A DNA stretch of 6,652 nt from an uncultured Pseudomonadales bacterium (lineage in GTDB: Bacteria; Pseudomonadota; Gammaproteobacteria; Pseudomonadales; IMCC2047), in NCBI GenBank assembly GCA_947258895.1, contig CAMYKE010000069.1, positions 1-6,652 of the forward strand, written 5' to 3'. Position numbers and translations under genes: made by a program. The notes beneath the pieces are model-generated. The model saw only the letters and a list, made by a program, of their open reading frames with translations. It ran no database searches and was not told where the DNA came from. Shown here piece after piece: positions 5,865 through 6,652 of this stretch. Numbering within the stretch: position 1 is the first letter of the stretch; each line of letters starts with the position of its first letter.

Positions 5865-6652
5865 TCACATATTGGGATAGTTGGGGCCACCGCCGCCCTC
5901 CGGAACCACCCACTGGATATTCTGGGTGGGATCCTTGATATCGCAGGACTTGCAATGCACACAGTTCTGGGCGTTGATTTGCAGGCGGGGCTGGCCGCCC
6001 TCCTCGACGATTTCATAGACGCCCGCCGGACAATAGCGCTGCTCGGGGGCATCGTACCGGGCCAGGTTGATATCGATGGCCACGGCCGCATCCTTCAACA
6101 GCAAGTGACAGGGCTGGTCTTCCTCGTGATTGGTATTGGACAGGAACACCGAGGACAGTTTGTCGAAACTCAATTTGCCGTCGTACTTCGGGTAGTCGAT
6201 CGGCGCGCATTCGCTGGCTGGCCGCAATTGTGCATGGTCCGCCCAGCTGTCCTTCAGGGTTAGCGGTAACTTTCCGCCGAACAGGTTCTGGTCGATAAAA
6301 TTGAACGCGCCGCCGAGCCACGGCCCCCACTTGTGCAGCGCGGCACCGAAGTTGCGGCTCCGGTAGAGTTCGTCATAAACCCAGGAAGCCTTGAAGGCAT
6401 CCGCGTAGCCGGTCAACTCCTGGCCGCCCTGGTCGCCACCCTGCAACGCCTTGACCAGAACCTCGGCAGCTACCATCCCCGACTTCATCGCGGTATGGGT
6501 ACCCTTGATCTTGGCGAAGTTCAACGTGCCCGCATCGCAGCCGATCAGCAGGGCTCCGGGAACGGTCATCCTCGGCAGGGAACTCAGCCCGCCCTTGGTC
6601 AGCGCCCTGGCACCATAGGATACGCGGCTGCCGCCCGCCAGGTACCTGGCGA
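5865..6652 (-). CDS. Electron transfer flavoprotein-ubiquinone oxidoreductase (ETF-QO), C-terminal half; runs off the right edge
   Basis: The frame is open from the window edge to a TGA at 5865-5867, giving 261 residues, roughly half of the usual 540-560. ETF-QO is an inner-membrane-bound flavoprotein with a [4Fe-4S] cluster that passes electrons from reduced ETF (fatty-acid, amino-acid and choline-derivative oxidation) to ubiquinone. The visible part begins with SRVSYGARALTKGG, then the FAD-domain segment GALLIGCDAGTLNFAKIKGT and HTAMKSG, the helical region with HKWGPWLGG, and the ferredoxin-like tail. The four cluster cysteines are in place at visible residues 207, 230, 233 and 236 (CPAGVYE and NCVHCKSCDIKDP). 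The C-terminus QNIQWVVPEGGGGPNY is almost invariant in the family. The protein shows no sign of damage. The ATG at 6569 is internal, not the start. The gene converges on the secreted hypothetical gene; its ETF partner genes are not in view. Confidence 0.96.
   Translation of the reverse strand, partial: ARYLAGGSRVSYGARALTKGGLSSLPRMTVPGALLIGCDAGTLNFAKIKGTHTAMKSGMVAAEVLVKALQGGDQGGQELTGYADAFKASWVYDELYRSRNFGAALHKWGPWLGGAFNFIDQNLFGGKLPLTLKDSWADHAQLRPASECAPIDYPKYDGKLSFDKLSSVFLSNTNHEEDQPCHLLLKDAAVAIDINLARYDAPEQRYCPAGVYEIVEEGGQPRLQINAQNCVHCKSCDIKDPTQNIQWVVPEGGGGPNYPNM

Overview
The window looks like a stretch of chromosome from a heterotrophic, aerobic gammaproteobacterium, or a close proteobacterial relative. 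The clues are a KduD that closely follows the enterobacterial protein, a respiratory ETF:ubiquinone oxidoreductase, Sec signal peptides and gamma-like ribosome binding sites. The lineage, and a marine habitat, are inferred from gene content.

Left half (1-4198): acidic-polysaccharide / hexuronate utilisation. On the minus strand, a sodium:solute symporter (812-2611) is followed, after a 101-nt gap, by the first 236 codons of a heparinase II/III-like (DUF4962-type) lyase that runs off the left edge. The gap is almost filled by a perfect 19-bp inverted repeat preceded by a 13-bp tandem duplication, resembling the palindromes spread by REP-associated transposases. Diverging from the symporter on the plus strand are a small secreted DM13-domain protein (2887-3306) and kduD (3437-4198), the enzyme that converts the KduI product of unsaturated uronates to 2-keto-3-deoxygluconate. 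A likely scheme is that the symporter imports uronate-containing (oligo)saccharides, the cytoplasmic lyase releases unsaturated uronate, and KduD (with a KduI not seen here) feeds it to KDG. The natural polymer cannot be settled. KduD favours pectin, glycosaminoglycan or ulvan-type uronates over alginate, whose monomer usually goes through a DEH reductase.

Middle (4199-4700): about 500 nt with no credible gene. It holds an inverted repeat just after kduD, an AT-rich island with overlapping palindromes centred on TGTATACA, and a 7-bp hairpin shortly before the next gene.

Right half (4701-6652): noticeably more GC-rich. It has a secreted protein of unknown function (4701-5714), with a six-cysteine N-terminal region and a conserved beta-rich C-terminal domain, convergent with the C-terminal half of an ETF:ubiquinone oxidoreductase that runs off the right edge. 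These genes have no obvious link to uronate metabolism and may be backbone next to an acquired catabolic block.

No CRISPR array, tRNA, rRNA, intact transposase or clearly new multi-gene system was found. The items most worth checking are the repeat between transporter and lyase, the hairpin in the kduD leader, and the two uncharacterised secreted proteins.
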